DNA of 64,000 bases from Alphaproteobacteria bacterium (GTDB taxonomy: Bacteria > Pseudomonadota > Alphaproteobacteria > Rhizobiales > GCA-2746425): assembly GCA_024743215.1 (NCBI GenBank), contig JANSWZ010000002.1, positions 186,001-250,000 on the forward strand, in the 5' to 3' direction. A program made the translations under genes and the position numbers. Shown in pieces: positions 26,991 through 35,413 of the stretch. The notes under the pieces were generated by a model. It ran no database searches. It was given only the letters and a program-made list of their open reading frames with translations, and was not told where the DNA came from. How positions within the stretch are numbered: position 1 is the stretch's first letter; every line of letters begins with the position of its first letter.

Positions 26991-27411
26991 TTTTACCAGT
27001 TAAACCGATGCGCTTCCTGAACAGGATTTGCATGGGCTTCAATTCTCACAAGAATGCAGAACGGCGTTTCAAGTCAAATTGAAGCGCCGTTTTCTTGTTA
27101 AGGTGAAAATGGCATCCCATAACGGACGGCCATCTTCTTACTGCTGTAGTTCGCTTGATATAAATTCTGATCAAATTATCGTTTCTGCAGACGCTGTTTT
27201 GAAGACACACACATCCCTGGCCGCTGTCTGAGATAGCGATCTCTCGGCAAATCGGCATGGTCATATTGTGTTTGGTATCAGGGGCCGTTTCAGCCAATCA
27301 AATACTTTTTTGGGCCTCCCATTGAACCTGTCATTGATCGGGTGACACCTGATAAAGAGTCTATCTTAGGCCGCGCAAACAAATACGGCACAAACTTCTC
27401 AGGTGAACGAC
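26991..27411. other. 421-bp non-coding spacer after katG
   Basis: It holds the katG terminator (27060-27096). The remaining roughly 300 bp show no plausible gene, known RNA or clear repeat; the promoter for the downstream DUF6653-like gene must be in the last part. Confidence 0.5.
27060..27096 (+). terminator. Rho-independent terminator of katG
   Basis: AACGGCGTTTCAA (27060-27072) pairs with TTGAAGCGCCGTT (27079-27091) over 13 positions with one G-T wobble, loop gtcaaa, followed by TTCTTG. Located 70 bp after the katG stop. A GC-rich stem plus T-rich tail is the classical form. Confidence 0.85.
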
Positions 27412-27924
27412 ATGGATATTGGAAAGATTTCTGAACGGGTTATGACCATGAGTGATGCAGACTGGCAACGCCATATGAACCCATGGAGCGGCTGGTCTCG
27501 CGTTACTGTTCTTCCGTTACTGGCGCTATCAATCTGGAGCCATGTCTGGATCGGGTGGGCATCCATTTTCCCGATAATTCTTGTTCTGGTCTGGACGTGG
27601 CTTAATCCAAGGCTTTTCGGCGTGCCGCAATCTACCGACAATTGGATGTCGCAGGGCATTATGGGTGAACGTTTGTGGCTTGCAAAAAAAGACCATCCAA
27701 TTCCACAACATCACGCGGACACCACATTTGTATTGAACATCGCCAGTGGCATTGGCCTCTTTCTGCTTGTCCTTGGTCTTTGGTTTCTAGATGCCGGTCT
27801 GACCCTGGCAGGACTGATCATGTCCATGGGTGCGAAATTGTGGTTCCTGGACCGCATGGTTTGGCTTAAGGCTGACATGTCAGCAAGTCTGACAAAGATC
27901 GATCAGGCATCGACCGAGGCCTGA
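27412..27924 (+). CDS. DUF6653-like small membrane protein
   Basis: Start at the ATG at 27412 (AGGTGA six bases upstream); a GTG at 27403 is also in frame. The 170-residue product has two hydrophobic pairs, one at about 30-65 and another at about 103-140, and a conserved WQRHMNPWSGWSRV near the N-terminus that I associate with DUF6653 proteins. A cytosolic loop between the pairs carries GERLWLAKKDHPIPQHHADTT. No biochemical role is known to me. It stands alone between katG and a LysR gene that converges on it. Confidence 0.65.
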   Translation: MDIGKISERVMTMSDADWQRHMNPWSGWSRVTVLPLLALSIWSHVWIGWASIFPIILVLVWTWLNPRLFGVPQSTDNWMSQGIMGERLWLAKKDHPIPQHHADTTFVLNIASGIGLFLLVLGLWFLDAGLTLAGLIMSMGAKLWFLDRMVWLKADMSASLTKIDQASTEA

Positions 27925-27949
27925 ACTCCATGGGCCTGCCACCAATACG

Positions 27950-28840
27950 CTATCCCGTAAGGCTGTTTTTCAGATAATCGAGAAAAGTTCGCCGGGCGAG
28001 CGTGCTGTAGTCATCGACACGATGAACAGAGGCAATTTTAACATTTGGGAACAGGTGAGAGACATCGCGGGCGACCAGAGGTCTGTCCCGCTCCGGGTCA
28101 AATGTCGGGGTGGCGACAATGGCAACGCCAAGCCCGTTGGCGGCATAGGTTTTCATCACATCGGGGTTGCTGGTGGTCAACGCATAATTCGGGCTGAGGC
28201 CATGTCTGTCGAAGGTTTCACGTAGGGAAACCGTTGGCGTTTCAAACGCAATAATCGGCTCAGTTGAGATCATCTCAAGCGTAATTTCCTCGGCGCTGAA
28301 TAGAGAGCAATCAGCAGTCCCTATCAACAAGCGCGTCCATTCCAGCAAGACATCCGTTGCAAGATTTCCGCGCGGCTCAGAACCAATTGGTGCAATTGCA
28401 AAATCGCATTGTCCAAGGCGCACAGCTTCGACCGCCTTGTCCGATTCCTCGACCTGCATGCGCAGATGCACATTCGGGTGTTTGAGCGTGAATTTCTTGA
28501 CCGTTGGCGTGAGCAGATAATGTGCCAAAGTTGGTGTTGTTGCCAACGACAGTGTCTCGCGTTCCAGCGTGCTGGCTTCCAATCCGATCTTTTCAATACT
28601 GCCGATGTCCTGCAGAATACGTTCTGCATGGTACAGGATCTTCTCGCCCTCTGGTGTCAGACCAGACAGGCGTTTTCCGGTTCGAATAAAGATTTTGCGA
28701 GTGAGCGTATCTTCCAGTGATTTCAGATGCTTGCTGATCACGGACTGGGATGTATTCAGCTTTTTTGCAGCCTTCGACACATGAAACCCGTGCCTGCTTA
28801 TTTCAACAATAGCCTGAATCTGATTCAGTGAAAATCGCAT
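27950..28840 (-). CDS. LysR-family transcriptional regulator, CysB-like
   Basis: Start at the ATG at 28840 (296 residues); the frame continues to 28873 but overlaps the operator-like dyad. Residues 3-62 form the DNA-binding domain (QIQAIVEISRHGFHVSKAAKKLNTSQSVISKHLKSLEDTL), with the SQ-SVISKHL pattern typical of the CysB/Cbl branch. The rest is a periplasmic-binding-like effector domain. It is divergent from the propeller/tripartite-transporter/BKACE genes and is their probable regulator, with a 7-bp dyad in the shared spacer. Effector unknown. Confidence 0.87.
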   Translation of the reverse strand: MRFSLNQIQAIVEISRHGFHVSKAAKKLNTSQSVISKHLKSLEDTLTRKIFIRTGKRLSGLTPEGEKILYHAERILQDIGSIEKIGLEASTLERETLSLATTPTLAHYLLTPTVKKFTLKHPNVHLRMQVEESDKAVEAVRLGQCDFAIAPIGSEPRGNLATDVLLEWTRLLIGTADCSLFSAEEITLEMISTEPIIAFETPTVSLRETFDRHGLSPNYALTTSNPDVMKTYAANGLGVAIVATPTFDPERDRPLVARDVSHLFPNVKIASVHRVDDYSTLARRTFLDYLKNSLTG

Positions 28841-28859
28841 GTTAATAGTCCAAAATAGA

Positions 28860-28879
28860 ATATAATATGACAATTATAT
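28860..28879. promoter_or_regulatory. LysR-type dyad between regulator and propeller gene
   Basis: ATATAAT (28860-28866) and ATTATAT (28873-28879) form a perfect 7-bp inverted repeat around atgaca. The T-N11-A geometry is typical of LysR sites, and the position 20 bp upstream of the regulator start fits autoregulation and divergent control. Both arms also resemble -10 hexamers. Confidence 0.5.
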
Positions 28880-28955
28880 ATTTGAAATGGAATAAAGCAA
28901 TTGCCAAGCTGCAAGAGATGTTTGGCCGGATGGGGAGTTCGGCAGGTGAGGAAAT

Positions 28956-29984
28956 ATGGCAATCGCAACACAACCGGGCAGCCCGTCACGGGATAGCTCG
29001 TCCGCTGTTTCAAATCTTGAAGCGGTAAACAATCCAACCGGGCGTAACGGCCTTATCGGCATTGATAAGGTTGGCGACGCCATTTTGTTTTTTGATCCCA
29101 TCAGCCTTGAGACACAAAAGATCATTCCCCAGAAGAACCACCATGAACTGGCTGTCACGCCAGATCATAAATTTGCCTTCGTCTCTGAACTGGGCAAATT
29201 TTTTGCCGGGAACTTCATCGAATCCGGAGCGCATATCAGTCTGGTCGATCTGGAAGCCCAAACTGTTGTTCGCCGCATTCACACATCAAAATTCAAAGGG
29301 CCACACGCCATGCGCTTTGACGCAAATGGCGACCTTTGGGTGATCTTTGAAGAAACCGGTGAATTGGGTCGGGTTGATACCGGCACCATGGAGCTGGCTG
29401 AAACCTGCGTCATTGGCGCGGCTGGAAAGCGTGCGCCCTTCATTGAAGTTACACCGGATGGCAAGCGCATTTATGTCTCGTGTAAGCTTGGCAATATTCT
29501 GGTTTTTGATATCGCATCACGACAGGTGGCGGCAGAAATTCAGGTGCCAAAGGGAACCGAGGGCATCGCGATTTCACCCGGCGGCGAGCGGCTCTATGCG
29601 GCGGAAAACAGCAAGCAGGATCTGCTGGAAATCGACATTGCCACCAACAAGATCATTCGGGTGATTGCATTGAAGGGCGCTGTCCTCAGCAGCCCCAAGA
29701 CAAGCCGGTTGATCCGTCTGCGTTTCTCGCCGGATGGCAAATATCTGGTGAGCACAAATTATGTCTCCGGTGTCATGCATATCCATGACGCTCAGGACCC
29801 GGAAGATCACGTCCTGCTGCCGATCGCCAAGGGTCCACAAGGCATTGCCTTTGATCCAGATGGTGAGCACACGCTGATATCAAATCATGATTGCGGGCTG
29901 TTTACGCGCGTCCATCTGGCCAGCCAGAAAGCAGTGGCCTGCGTGGCCGCAGGCAAGGGTATCGAGACACTTACATATTTCTAG
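28956..29984 (+). CDS. YncE-like beta-propeller protein
   Basis: A 342-residue seven-bladed propeller with repeated strands such as VTPDGKRIYVSCKLGNILVFDIASRQVAAEIQVPKGTEGIAISPGGERLYAAEN and IRLRFSPDGKYLVSTNYVSGVMHIHDAQDPEDHVLLPIAKGPQGIAFDPDGEHTLISNHD. It resembles YVTN/YncE and cytochrome-d1-like domains. There is no signal peptide and no haem-binding motif is evident, so it is probably a cytosolic binding or scaffold protein or a lactonase-like enzyme. AGGA lies five bases before the ATG. It opens the cluster with the tripartite transporter, 38 bp upstream of the binding protein. Confidence 0.75.
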   Translation: MAIATQPGSPSRDSSSAVSNLEAVNNPTGRNGLIGIDKVGDAILFFDPISLETQKIIPQKNHHELAVTPDHKFAFVSELGKFFAGNFIESGAHISLVDLEAQTVVRRIHTSKFKGPHAMRFDANGDLWVIFEETGELGRVDTGTMELAETCVIGAAGKRAPFIEVTPDGKRIYVSCKLGNILVFDIASRQVAAEIQVPKGTEGIAISPGGERLYAAENSKQDLLEIDIATNKIIRVIALKGAVLSSPKTSRLIRLRFSPDGKYLVSTNYVSGVMHIHDAQDPEDHVLLPIAKGPQGIAFDPDGEHTLISNHDCGLFTRVHLASQKAVACVAAGKGIETLTYF

Positions 29985-30022
29985 AACAGAACAGATAATT
30001 GGTATAATGGGAGGAAATTGCC

Positions 30023-31012
30023 ATGACATTTTTGAAACTGAGCAGACGCGCTTTTGGTGCTCTGACATTTAGTGGGTTGGCCATTGGCGCGGTTGGTTTG
30101 TCACTGGCAGCCATGCCAACGCCTGCAGCGGCTCAATCCTATCCGGAAAAGCCCATCAACATTATTGTGCCAACAGGCCCTGGAAGCCTGGTTGATATTC
30201 TGGCGCGCCTTGTTGGCGATGGCATGACGGAGAATTGGGGCCAGCAGGTCATCGTCAAGAATATTGGCGGTGCCGGCGGCTCTATCGGAGCTGCCAAGAT
30301 TGCAGAAGCAGAGGCTGATGGCTACACGCTTGGTTTTGTGCCAGCGAACCTCACCACGCACCCGTATCTCTACAAGATCAAATATGATGTGCAGGCGGAT
30401 TTTGATCCGGTGATCCGGGTCGCTGGTGCGTCCATGGTGCATTACGTGAACAATGACCTTGGCGTTTCCAGCGTTCAGGAATTCATCGATTATGCCAAAG
30501 CCAATCCCGGCAAGGTGACATTTGCAACAGCGGGCCTTGGCAGTGCCGCCAATCTGGCATCGGAGCTGTTCCAGACCAAAACCGGCGTGAGCATGAAAGC
30601 CGTTCCTTACAAGAAGCTCAATCTTGGTGTTCTGGATGTTGTCGCTGGTCGCGTCTCCACCGTATTTGTGTCGGCTGCACAGGGCATGCAATTTGTCCGC
30701 GATGGCAAGCTGACCGCATTGGGCATCACCGGTCTGACACCCAACCCGGGCGCGCCGGAGTTGAAACCCATCGCGGAACTTGGCGTTCCCGGATATGAGT
30801 TCAAATCCTGGTTCGGCTTTATTACACCGTCGGGTGTTCCATCGGACATCATTGCCAAGCTGAATGCGGAAGTCGTTCGCCAGACAAAGACTGAGGCATT
30901 CCAACAGGCACTTGCAAAGGCCGGGCTGGAACTGATTGCTGGCACGCCTGAAGAATTTGCCGACGTGATTGATGCTGAGCTTGCGAACTGGAAAGGTATT
31001 CTTTCCAAGTAA
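30023..31012 (+). CDS. Tripartite tricarboxylate transporter substrate-binding protein (Bug/TctC family)
   Basis: A 329-residue periplasmic protein with the Bug-family sequence YPEKPINIIVPTGPGSLVDILARL directly after the signal peptide and VIVKNIGGAGGSIGAAKIAEAEADGYTLGF. The signal peptide (about 1-38) contains SRRAFGAL, a plausible twin-arginine motif, before a hydrophobic core ending AAAQS, so export may be by Tat. It captures a carboxylate for the TctA/TctB membrane complex encoded next. Bug proteins typically bind dicarboxylates or aromatic acids. Confidence 0.9.
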   Translation: MTFLKLSRRAFGALTFSGLAIGAVGLSLAAMPTPAAAQSYPEKPINIIVPTGPGSLVDILARLVGDGMTENWGQQVIVKNIGGAGGSIGAAKIAEAEADGYTLGFVPANLTTHPYLYKIKYDVQADFDPVIRVAGASMVHYVNNDLGVSSVQEFIDYAKANPGKVTFATAGLGSAANLASELFQTKTGVSMKAVPYKKLNLGVLDVVAGRVSTVFVSAAQGMQFVRDGKLTALGITGLTPNPGAPELKPIAELGVPGYEFKSWFGFITPSGVPSDIIAKLNAEVVRQTKTEAFQQALAKAGLELIAGTPEEFADVIDAELANWKGILSK

Positions 31013-31089
31013 TCAAGCTGTATTATGGTGCAAGGGCCTGCATTTGGGTGCAGGTCTTTGCTACGGTCTGGACTCAATTGGGAGATTGA

Positions 31090-31572
31090 TTGCAGACCCT
31101 GACTCTCACCAACACTGGGGGGCTTGCGGTGAAGTTATTGACTGACAAGGATTTTGGATCGGGTTTGCTGTTCGCCCTGGCTGGCATCATGGGTCTGGTC
31201 CTGACATCCAGCTTTGAATTTGGATCCACTGCAGAGCCCGGCCCCGGCTTTTTTCCAGTTATACTGTCTACGCTTCTCATTCTGATTGGCATCGCAGTGG
31301 GGCTTGGTGTTTTGCTGCGTGACGCTGATCCGATTTCGGCAATAGCGATCCGGCCCTTCTTGTTGATCACCTGCGCAGTCATCGTTTTTGCTGTGTGCAT
31401 TGAGCCCTTTGGTCTGATGCCGTCGGTGTTTGTCACGGCCATTGTTGCCAGCTTTGCCCGAGCCAATTATGGCTGGGTTCACCGCATTCTGGCTGCAACT
31501 GGCCTCGCCTTTTTCAGCGCGCTTTTATTTATTGGTGCCTTGAAACTGCCTGTCGCCCTCTGGTCATTTTGA
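31090..31572 (+). CDS. Tripartite tricarboxylate transporter small membrane subunit (TctB family)
   Basis: The start is TTG at 31090, with GGGAG five bases upstream; GTG near 31129 is an alternative. The 160-residue product has four hydrophobic helices (about 22-40, 57-77, 87-125, 135-158) and the GSTAEPGPGFFPVILS motif after the first helix, diagnostic of TctB. It is the small permease subunit and lies 10 bp upstream of the TctA gene. Confidence 0.85.
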   Translation: MQTLTLTNTGGLAVKLLTDKDFGSGLLFALAGIMGLVLTSSFEFGSTAEPGPGFFPVILSTLLILIGIAVGLGVLLRDADPISAIAIRPFLLITCAVIVFAVCIEPFGLMPSVFVTAIVASFARANYGWVHRILAATGLAFFSALLFIGALKLPVALWSF

Positions 31573-31582
31573 GGGGCATGCC

Positions 31583-33088
31583 ATGGAACTGATCAACAAT
31601 CTCAGCCTCGGTTTCAGCACAGTCTTAACCGGCCAGAATCTGCTCTTTTCCTTTTTCGGCGTCTTGCTGGGAACGCTTATCGGTGTGCTTCCCGGCCTTG
31701 GGCCATTGGTGGCCATCGCTGTCTTGTTACCCTTTACCTTCGGGCTTGATCCCGTGTCCTCCATGATCATGCTGGCTGGGATTTTCTACGGCGCACAATA
31801 TGGTGGCTCGACGACAGCCATTCTGATCAATTTGCCGGGAGAAGCCTCTTCCATTGTTACGACGCTGGATGGCCACGAAATGGCGAAGCGCGGACATGCC
31901 GGAAAGGCACTGGCGACCGCAGCCATCGGGTCTTTCTTTGCCGGATGTGTGGCCACGGTTCTGATTGGCGTCTTCGCACCGCCCCTTGCAGAGCTTGCCT
32001 TTCAGTTTGGCCCAGCTGAATATTTTTCCCTTATGGTTTGCGGACTGATTGTCTCTGTCGTGCTTGCAAATGGTTCCGTTCTGAAAGCCATCGGCATGAT
32101 GGTCTTTGGTCTGTTACTCGGTCTGATCGGCACTGATGAAATGACGGGCCTTCAGCGCATGACACTGGACATTCCTGAACTTTCGGACGGGTTGAGCGTT
32201 GCCGCTATTGCCATGGGCATTTTCGGCCTCGGCGAGATCATGCGCAATCTGGAAGATACCACCAAACGCGAATTCAGCGTGTCAAAAATTACAAGCCTGA
32301 TGCCGACACGGCATGATCTGAAACTCATTTTTGCGCCCATGGTCCGAGGCACGTTTCTGGGCTCATTTCTGGGTGTGTTGCCCGGCGGCGGAGCGCTGCT
32401 GGCTTCCTTCTCGGCCTATGCGCTGGAAAAGAAAATCGCCAGGGATCCCAGCGCATTCGGAGAAGGTGCCATTCAGGGTGTAGCTGCGCCGGAATCGGCC
32501 AACAATGCCGGTGCGCAAACCTCCTTCATTCCCATGCTGACCCTTGGCATTCCCTCCAATCCGGTGATGGCGCTGATGATCAGCGCTCTGATCATCCAGG
32601 GGATTGAGCCTGGCCCTGCCGTGATTACCGATCACCCGGAATTGTTCTGGGGTATTATTGCTTCCATGTGGATCGGCAATCTGATGCTTCTGGTTCTCAA
32701 CCTACCGCTTGTGGGCCTTTGGGTGAAGCTGGTGTCCATCCCCTATAAATTTCTGTTTCCGATTGTGATCGTGTTTGCCTGTGTGGGTGTCTTCAGCGTC
32801 AACAACACCGCCTTTGCCGTGCTGACCATGGCAGCCTTCGGAGTGCTTGGCTATGTGCTGAAAAAGCTGGAATGCGAGGCAGCTCCCATGATCCTCGGTT
32901 TCATTCTGGGGCCCATGATGGAAGGACATATGCAACGGGCTTTGCTGATCTCGGGCGGCGAGGTTTCTGTCTTTGTGCGCGAGCCAATCAGTGCCGGGCT
33001 TCTGATCGTTGCTGCCATTGCGTTGGTTGCTGCCGTGCTGCCGTCGGTTCGGAAAACAAGGACAATTGCGCTGGTGGATGAGGATTAA
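31583..33088 (+). CDS. Tripartite tricarboxylate transporter large permease (TctA family)
   Basis: A 501-residue protein with about 11-12 membrane helices, matching TctA length. Signature segments are LIGVLPGLGPLVAIAVLLP and YGAQYGGSTTAILINLPGEASSIVTTLDG, with the repeat counterpart GSFLGVLPGGGALLASFSAYALEK and GVAAPESANNAGAQTSFIPMLTLGIPSNPVMALM. GAGGGGCATGCC precedes the ATG. It forms the ion-driven uptake channel with TctB and the binding protein, independent of ATP. Confidence 0.94.
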   Translation: MELINNLSLGFSTVLTGQNLLFSFFGVLLGTLIGVLPGLGPLVAIAVLLPFTFGLDPVSSMIMLAGIFYGAQYGGSTTAILINLPGEASSIVTTLDGHEMAKRGHAGKALATAAIGSFFAGCVATVLIGVFAPPLAELAFQFGPAEYFSLMVCGLIVSVVLANGSVLKAIGMMVFGLLLGLIGTDEMTGLQRMTLDIPELSDGLSVAAIAMGIFGLGEIMRNLEDTTKREFSVSKITSLMPTRHDLKLIFAPMVRGTFLGSFLGVLPGGGALLASFSAYALEKKIARDPSAFGEGAIQGVAAPESANNAGAQTSFIPMLTLGIPSNPVMALMISALIIQGIEPGPAVITDHPELFWGIIASMWIGNLMLLVLNLPLVGLWVKLVSIPYKFLFPIVIVFACVGVFSVNNTAFAVLTMAAFGVLGYVLKKLECEAAPMILGFILGPMMEGHMQRALLISGGEVSVFVREPISAGLLIVAAIALVAAVLPSVRKTRTIALVDED

Positions 33089-33210
33089 CCCTGAAATCTG
33101 CGGCCTTACCGCAGCACTCCATGCAGTCCGATTGCCGGCAGTGGCGCGCCACTTTAGAATGTGTTTTACGAATGCCGGACCCATACACTCATCGGAGCGT
33201 TTCCCGTTCA

Positions 33211-33999
33211 ATGACCAAATCCCGTCCCTTGCCAAACATCATGGTGGCACCCAATGGTGCGCGCAGAACCAAGGCAGATCATCCGGCTATTCCCTTGACA
33301 CAGTCGGAACTGGTTGAAACAGCGATTGCCTGCCACAAGGCAGGTGCAGATGGGATACATCTGCACATCAGGAACCAACAAGGGCTGCATCTGCTGGATG
33401 CAGCGGGCTATGCGCAATTGCTTGAGGCGCTCTTTGTTACCGTTCCGGACATGTATCTTCAAGTGACATCAGAAGCGGCCGGTCGCTACGAAACCGCCGA
33501 CCAGATTGCCATTGTGCGCGCCCTGAAGCCGGATCATGTTTCTGTTGCACTGAGAGAAATGGCCCCCTCGCCTGAGGCCTGGCCCGCTGCCCGGGATTTT
33601 TATCATTGGGCAGAAGAAGCCAACGTTGCGATCCAGCACATTCTCTATACCCCCAAGGAAGTCGCAATGTTTCTTGGCGCATTGGACGAGGGCAAAATTC
33701 CCGGCACCCATCATTTGCTGCAGTTTGTTCTGGGCGACTATCAGGGCACGCAAATCAGCCGCCCCGATAATATACAGCCCCTGCTTGATCTGTTGGGCGG
33801 CTCTGGCACCGCCCATACATTCGACTGGATGCTGTGTGCCTTTGGACGCGAAGAGACAGACTGTCTGACAGAAGCTGTCAGACTGGGTGGGAAGGTCCGC
33901 GTCGGCTTTGAAAACTCACTCTGGAATCAAGATGGTTCACTGGCTGCTGACAATGCCGAGCGGGTTCGTGAAATTTTGCGATCCGTTCGGGCCTTGTGA
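33211..33999 (+). CDS. BKACE-family beta-keto acid cleavage enzyme
   Basis: I place the start at the ATG at 33211 (262 residues); the longer frame from 33121 adds unrelated sequence. PNIMVAPNGARRTKADHPAIPLT and HKAGADGIHLHIRNQQG contain the P-N-G-A-R and HLHxR segments of the family; the latter holds metal ligands. BKACE enzymes condense a beta-keto acid with acetyl-CoA and release acetoacetate plus a new CoA ester; Kce in lysine fermentation is the founding member. This belongs to the shorter branch. Its place 122 bp after tctA suggests that it degrades the imported carboxylate or its keto derivative. Confidence 0.82.
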   Translation: MTKSRPLPNIMVAPNGARRTKADHPAIPLTQSELVETAIACHKAGADGIHLHIRNQQGLHLLDAAGYAQLLEALFVTVPDMYLQVTSEAAGRYETADQIAIVRALKPDHVSVALREMAPSPEAWPAARDFYHWAEEANVAIQHILYTPKEVAMFLGALDEGKIPGTHHLLQFVLGDYQGTQISRPDNIQPLLDLLGGSGTAHTFDWMLCAFGREETDCLTEAVRLGGKVRVGFENSLWNQDGSLAADNAERVREILRSVRAL

Positions 34000-34028
34000 T
34001 TCAGGCCCAGTGATTCAGGCGCTGGGAG

Positions 34029-34976
34029 CTACTCGATTGTCTTGCGCAAAAGCACAAGATTGTCGAGCACCAGATTGGTTGACCAGATAAAGTCTGCATC
34101 CGCATCGGGCGTATCAAAAACATCCACAAAATTTGTGAAGCTTTTTTTGTTGTCGACGCCAACAGTTTCATTTGTGTAGGTGGAGGCATAAGGCCAGATG
34201 CTGTCGTCAAAACTGGGCATCATCCACGTTTCAGGAATGGCCCAGTGAGCGGCGGAAAAGCCAGTAGCATCGTTGACACCTTCCTGATCGCAGGTGGAGC
34301 TGTCCCGCAATGGACCGCTTACAACGAGGCAAGTGCGGTCCTTAAGCGGCGCTGTGTAAAAGGTCTGCGCGCGCCAACTGGAATCTGTCAGGGCAACGGT
34401 TTCACCGGATGAATCCTGAATATGGGCCACGAGGCCGCCATCGCCCGGATGATGGCTCGCACTGCGATTGGCCTCTGAGCCAAGGCCCAGATTTTCCTCC
34501 CAATCAACCATCATCACCGCAATGGTCACCGGACGGTCTGCGGAAAAACGAATTACATTTGAGTTGAATGGCGTGAACGGAACTGGATCGACCGCCAGCA
34601 ATTCGCCATTTACATAGAATTCAAAATAATTGTCTGCAAAGATATAGGCGGTGAATTCCTCATCGCCGCCCGCATCCATCAATGGAACATCTGCCAGGTC
34701 AAGGTCTGAAAGAGACCCAAGCTGGATGCCGCCACACTCATTGTACAAATCAGTTGCTTTTGGAGCTGTTTCAAAGTTGGTCGCTGCCGGAACAGTCCAA
34801 ACTGTACCGTCATCGGCCGCAATCTCTCCCACAGGGCTGATGCGAGATCTGTTCCCACAATCAATGAGGCCAGGATTGGTCGTTTCCGCCGGACCGGTTG
34901 TGAAGCTTGGTTCCTGTGCAAAAGCAGCAGGTGCGAGGGTGCAGAGAAAGACAATTGGGAGGGTAGCATTGAACAT
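34029..34976 (-). CDS. Secreted protein of unknown function, possible galactose-binding-like domains
   Basis: A 315-residue protein with a clear Sec signal peptide (1-20, ending AAFAQ). I do not recognise the family with certainty. Visible features are several aromatic beta-rich segments, YIFADNYFEFYVNGELLAVDP (a carbohydrate-binding jelly-roll-like blade), and W-x-MPSFDDSIWPYAS, reminiscent of the DDSxW pattern of galactose-binding-like domains in glycosidases. Cys residues near 41 and 80, and a pair near 213 and 226, could form disulfides. No catalytic motif is visible. It is monocistronic, convergent with the BKACE gene and divergent from the decayed cation-transporter gene. A periplasmic or surface ligand-binding role is an inference. 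Confidence 0.6.
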   Translation of the reverse strand: MFNATLPIVFLCTLAPAAFAQEPSFTTGPAETTNPGLIDCGNRSRISPVGEIAADDGTVWTVPAATNFETAPKATDLYNECGGIQLGSLSDLDLADVPLMDAGGDEEFTAYIFADNYFEFYVNGELLAVDPVPFTPFNSNVIRFSADRPVTIAVMMVDWEENLGLGSEANRSASHHPGDGGLVAHIQDSSGETVALTDSSWRAQTFYTAPLKDRTCLVVSGPLRDSSTCDQEGVNDATGFSAAHWAIPETWMMPSFDDSIWPYASTYTNETVGVDNKKSFTNFVDVFDTPDADADFIWSTNLVLDNLVLLRKTIE

Positions 34977-35057
34977 GCTTTCAGGCCGCCTGTGTGAGGT
35001 GGGGTGCCAAAGCGCGACACATTATGGGAACAGTTATTATTGAATTAGGGACTGAAT

Positions 35058-35380
35058 GTGAATTCAAAAGGAATGACGCTTGGGAAGACATTGGCAGGAC
35101 ATCATCACATAGACCCCGATGCTGGCGATACACATGTATTCTGGGCTGTGGTCATCAATCCGGGCCTTGCAATTGCTCAGATCATTGGCGGGGTTTTGTC
35201 TGGCAGCCTGGCATTGCGGGCTGATGCCTTACCTAATTTTCCGACGCCATATCTCTGATCATTGCGTTTGCCGCGCGCAAGATCGGGCGCCGCCCGGCAG
35301 ATGAAGCCATGACTTTTGGCTATGAGGCGGCCGGTCAAGCCGACAAACCCCATCACGATGTGGATCACGAACAGACTTGA
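35058..35380 (+). pseudogene. Cation diffusion facilitator (CDF/CzcD-type) transporter remnant
   Basis: Frame 1 from GTG 35058 encodes an N-terminus (GHHHIDPDAGDTHVFWAVVINPGLAIAQIIGGVLSGSLALRADAL) that matches CDF proteins closely up to the second helix, including the HHHxD metal segment and the ADAL motif. Loss of one T after TTTT near 35240 shifts the frame; in the frame starting at 35252 the family sequence resumes as SLIIAFAARKIGRRPADEAMTFGY and then jumps to a His/Asp-rich C-terminal tail HHDVDHEQT with stop at 35378-35380. About 200 or more central residues are missing. So there is both a one-base frameshift and a large in-frame deletion: the gene cannot make a working Zn/Co exporter. 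Confidence 0.85.
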
Positions 35381-35413
35381 ACCGGTTAAACCGTTGAAGG
35401 CCTTCAGCTAAAC

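Noticed and set aside
33996-34020. Two copies of GTGATTCAGGC 14 bp apart after the BKACE gene
   Set aside because: A single short near-duplication at the stop codon; not enough copies to be a repeat family and no terminator tail.
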